DNA of 64,000 nt from Saprospira grandis DSM 2844. Its GTDB lineage: Bacteria; Bacteroidota; Bacteroidia; Chitinophagales; Saprospiraceae. Shown piece by piece: positions 62,115-64,000 of the stretch. A program made the position numbers and the translations under genes. The DNA is taken from positions 689,600 through 753,599 of the forward strand of contig NZ_JH719942.1 in the NCBI RefSeq assembly GCF_000275825.1. Reading direction: 5' to 3'. How positions within the stretch are numbered: position 1 is the stretch's first letter; each line of letters starts with the position of its first letter. The notes beneath the pieces are model-generated. The model worked only from the letters and a program-made list of their open reading frames with translations, searched no databases and had not been told where the DNA came from.

Positions 62115-62780
62115 CTAAGATACATCTACGAGTTTGGGGTTCAGGCTACGCTGAATCCAAATAAAGATGCCGATAATGAAAAGAGAAGCCGCGGGCAGCA
62201 CCATTAGGTTATTGGCGATATAGGCGTCGGGCATAACTTTCCAGCCCATAAAACTTCCTTTTCCAAAGAGTTCGCGTACAATAGCCATAGCGACGAGGAC
62301 GACACCATAGCCAATACCGTTACCGAGTCCATCGAGGAAAGAGCGCCAGGGCTTGTTGGCCATAGCGAAAGCCTCTAGGCGTCCCATTACGATACAGTTA
62401 GTAATAATAAGGCCGATAAATACGGCCAAGCTTTCGTAGGCGCTATAAGCGAAAGCGCCGAGCACGATTTCTACTACCTGAACGAGGCCTGCAATAACGA
62501 GAAGTTGGACAATCATACGGATTGAGCCGGGGATGCTATTGCGGAGCATCGAGATAATCAGGTTAGAGAAAGAGGTAACAAAAATGAGGGCTACAGCCAT
62601 AATTAGCGAAGGATAAACCTGAGAGGTAACCGCTAGGGCCGAGCAGATACCCAAAACCTGTACGGTAATGGGGTTATTATCGTTAAGGGGGTCAGTCAGT
62701 AATTGACGTTCCTCTTTACCGAAGCCAAAGGCGGGTTCTTTCTTCTCCGCCTCGGCTAGCTGTTGTGTATCTTGAGCCAT
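62115..62780 (-). CDS. nqrD: Na+-NQR subunit D
   Basis: A 221-residue membrane subunit with six TMs. DPLNDNNPITVQVLGICSAL and GLIITNCIVMGRLEAFAMAN are the conserved half-helix segments, each with a cysteine for the intramembrane iron site shared with NqrE. An N-terminal extension of about 25 charged residues (QQLAEAEKKEPAFGFGKEE) is longer than in Vibrio. Forty-two bases before nqrE. Confidence 0.95.
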   Translation of the reverse strand: MAQDTQQLAEAEKKEPAFGFGKEERQLLTDPLNDNNPITVQVLGICSALAVTSQVYPSLIMAVALIFVTSFSNLIISMLRNSIPGSIRMIVQLLVIAGLVQVVEIVLGAFAYSAYESLAVFIGLIITNCIVMGRLEAFAMANKPWRSFLDGLGNGIGYGVVLVAMAIVRELFGKGSFMGWKVMPDAYIANNLMVLPAASLFIIGIFIWIQRSLNPKLVDVS

Positions 62781-62828
62781 AATGCTAAAAATTTAAACAA
62801 ATGAGATCAAATGCAATGCGGGGGCGGC

Positions 62829-63638
62829 TTAGCGCTGTCCGATTGCTTTATTATCGGCAGATTGAAGGCCTTTAATGTAGGGCAAATAATTGCCGATACC
62901 GCGCTGCATCATTTCAGACACACCATCACAAGTAACAGTAGCGCCAGAGATGGCCTTTACTTGATATTCTGGATGTTTGATATTTTTCTTTAGCACTTGT
63001 ACAGAGACATATTTACCTTCTTCGTTAAAGATCTGCTTATTTTCAAATTGGGCTTTGAAGTCGGCATTATCTTTAATTTCGGCACCAAGACCGGGCGTTT
63101 CTCCTTTGTGGTCAAAGTTTACGCCAGCCACCTGCCATTTGTCGGCATATTCTAGAGCGACATAGCCCCAGATTTTGTCCCAGAGTCCGTTTCCACGAAC
63201 AGCAAGTACAAAATAGTTTTTGCCTTCGTCTCCTTCATATTGATAGATAGGATAGACACGATTTTCAGCGGCGAACTTCTCTTCTGAAGCGAGGTCAATA
63301 TCGACGAGTTTGCTATACTTTACGCCTTGGCCACGTTCATTGAGTTTATCGAGAGCCGTTTTAATTTCTGTTTCAGATTCTGCGGCGGGCTTCTCTTGAT
63401 CGAAGAGGATATTGCCATTGGCATCTAAGATAGAAATCTTCACTTTTTGGTCAAAGACAGACTGCACATCGGCAGACATATCTTGGCCGGGGATACAGCT
63501 AAGAATAGCTTTTTTCTTAGCGGTTTCTTTGTTCTTCAAGAACATAGGGTTCAAACTATTGAACAAGAGCGAAAGCACAATGGCAATAACTCCAGTTAGC
63601 TTGAGCACATACAAATAGATTTGCGTATTACTTTGCAT
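62829..63638 (-). CDS. nqrC: Na+-NQR subunit C (covalent FMN)
   Basis: A 269-residue subunit. One N-terminal TM (YVLKLTGVIAIVLSLLFNSL), then a periplasmic FMN-binding domain. The covalent flavin site is S-G-A-T234 in KAISGATVTCDG. GLWDKIWGYVALE and GETPGLGAEI are family signatures. The start overlaps the nqrB stop by 11 bases, indicating coupled translation. FMN attachment needs ApbE, not in this window. Confidence 0.96.
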   Translation of the reverse strand: MQSNTQIYLYVLKLTGVIAIVLSLLFNSLNPMFLKNKETAKKKAILSCIPGQDMSADVQSVFDQKVKISILDANGNILFDQEKPAAESETEIKTALDKLNERGQGVKYSKLVDIDLASEEKFAAENRVYPIYQYEGDEGKNYFVLAVRGNGLWDKIWGYVALEYADKWQVAGVNFDHKGETPGLGAEIKDNADFKAQFENKQIFNEEGKYVSVQVLKKNIKHPEYQVKAISGATVTCDGVSEMMQRGIGNYLPYIKGLQSADNKAIGQR

Positions 63639-64000
63639 ATTCCTTCGCGCGTTTCAATCGTTTACTAATATTTCCTTCGAGTACGTAGTGGTCTACCAAT
63701 GGAGCAAAAACGTTCATGAGTAGAATTGCAAGCATCCATCCCTCGGCATAGGCGGGGTTCATCACGCGGATGACCATACCAAAGAAGCCGATCAAGAAGC
63801 CATAGATAATTTTACCACGGTTGGTTTGGGCAGCGGTAACGGGGTCAGTAGCCATAAATGCCATAGCAAAGAGCAAACCGCCCATACCGAAGTGCTGATA
63901 CCAAGGTACATTCATAAATACAGTAGCATCCCAAGCGTTAAAGATCATCCCGGTGAGGGCAGTACCAATAACAAAAGAAAGCATTACTCTCCAGCTCGCT
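63628..64000 (-). CDS. nqrB: Na+-NQR subunit B, C-terminal part (cut by window end)
   Basis: The frame is open to the window edge; upstream of the Met at 63984 it reads ASWRV, so this is the interior of NqrB. FNAWDATVFMNVPWYQHFGM, FMATDPVTAAQTNRGKIIYG and MNPAYAEGWMLAILLMN are characteristic. NqrB carries covalent FMN and the Na+ path; the flavin-bearing SGAT motif lies outside the window. About 123 residues visible. Confidence 0.94.
   Translation of the reverse strand, partial: ASWRVMLSFVIGTALTGMIFNAWDATVFMNVPWYQHFGMGGLLFAMAFMATDPVTAAQTNRGKIIYGFLIGFFGMVIRVMNPAYAEGWMLAILLMNVFAPLVDHYVLEGNISKRLKRAKEYAK

Noticed and set aside
1-64000. tRNA, rRNA or riboswitch genes
   Set aside because: I looked for T-arm GGTTCGAATC-type words, rRNA signatures and an FMN riboswitch before ribD and saw none; a covariance search would be needed to be certain.

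Overview
The window looks like a chromosomal segment of a marine Bacteroidota bacterium, most likely of the Saprospira lineage. The signs are four secreted proteins with type IX secretion (T9SS) C-terminal sorting domains, candidate promoters of the Bacteroidota TTTG / TAnnTTTG type, a sodium-pumping NADH:quinone reductase operon, and a TonB-dependent haem uptake locus. The genus is my inference from overall character; no rRNA or tRNA gene was seen to confirm it.

Layout. 1-11 kb: a truncated TonB-domain protein, a lipid A-type acyltransferase, a PBP4-type peptidase (dacB), thioredoxin, a three-gene operon (membrane coiled-coil, leucine-rich repeat, AAA+ ATPase), a beta-barrel protein, a DMT transporter, ribD and a ParA ATPase. 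11-15 kb: an ABC transporter (ATPase and two permeases joined by ATGA overlaps) followed by a LolA-like lipoprotein-sorting protein. 15-16.5 kb: gene-free and repeat-rich. 16.5-28.6 kb: a double AAA+ protein, a GH25 lysozyme with a frameshifted sugar nucleotidyltransferase, Dps, a T9SS endonuclease I, a YwqK/MORN-repeat protein, an NTF2-like protein and the pyruvate dehydrogenase E2. 28.8-39 kb: two giant paralogous T9SS surface proteins. 39-47 kb: an imelysin lipoprotein, DUF202 protein, M43 metalloprotease, alkyltransferase-like protein, a second LRR protein and a NhaC antiporter with a secreted N-terminal extension. 47.3-48.4 kb: gene-free and repeat-rich. 48.4-53.7 kb: haem receptor, HemS, HmuV and HmuU. 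53.9-59.8 kb: an SDR reductase, an SH3 lipoprotein, an HD-domain protein, RlmI and fumarylacetoacetase. 60-64 kb: nqrF, E, D, C and a truncated nqrB.

The most unusual content is non-coding. At least 22 copies (called E1-E22 here) of a 115-230 bp dispersed element occupy the intergenic spaces, about one per 3 kb. Each begins with a T-run and GGGGC, carries a conserved core (GCTCGC, a short hairpin, then GCTCGGCCCT) and a GGTCTG block, and ends with either CCATCCCTCAGCC (subfamily A) or a CGCTAGGCC/CGCTGGGCC tail (subfamily B). Between these fixed blocks sit hairpins whose arms differ in sequence from copy to copy but remain complementary. The GGGGC head always faces the nearer gene boundary, often 4-20 bases from a stop codon or start codon or just past a terminator T-run. 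Three tandem arrays (99-bp, 41-bp and 21-bp units) accompany them; the 99-bp array is an amplified head of the same element.
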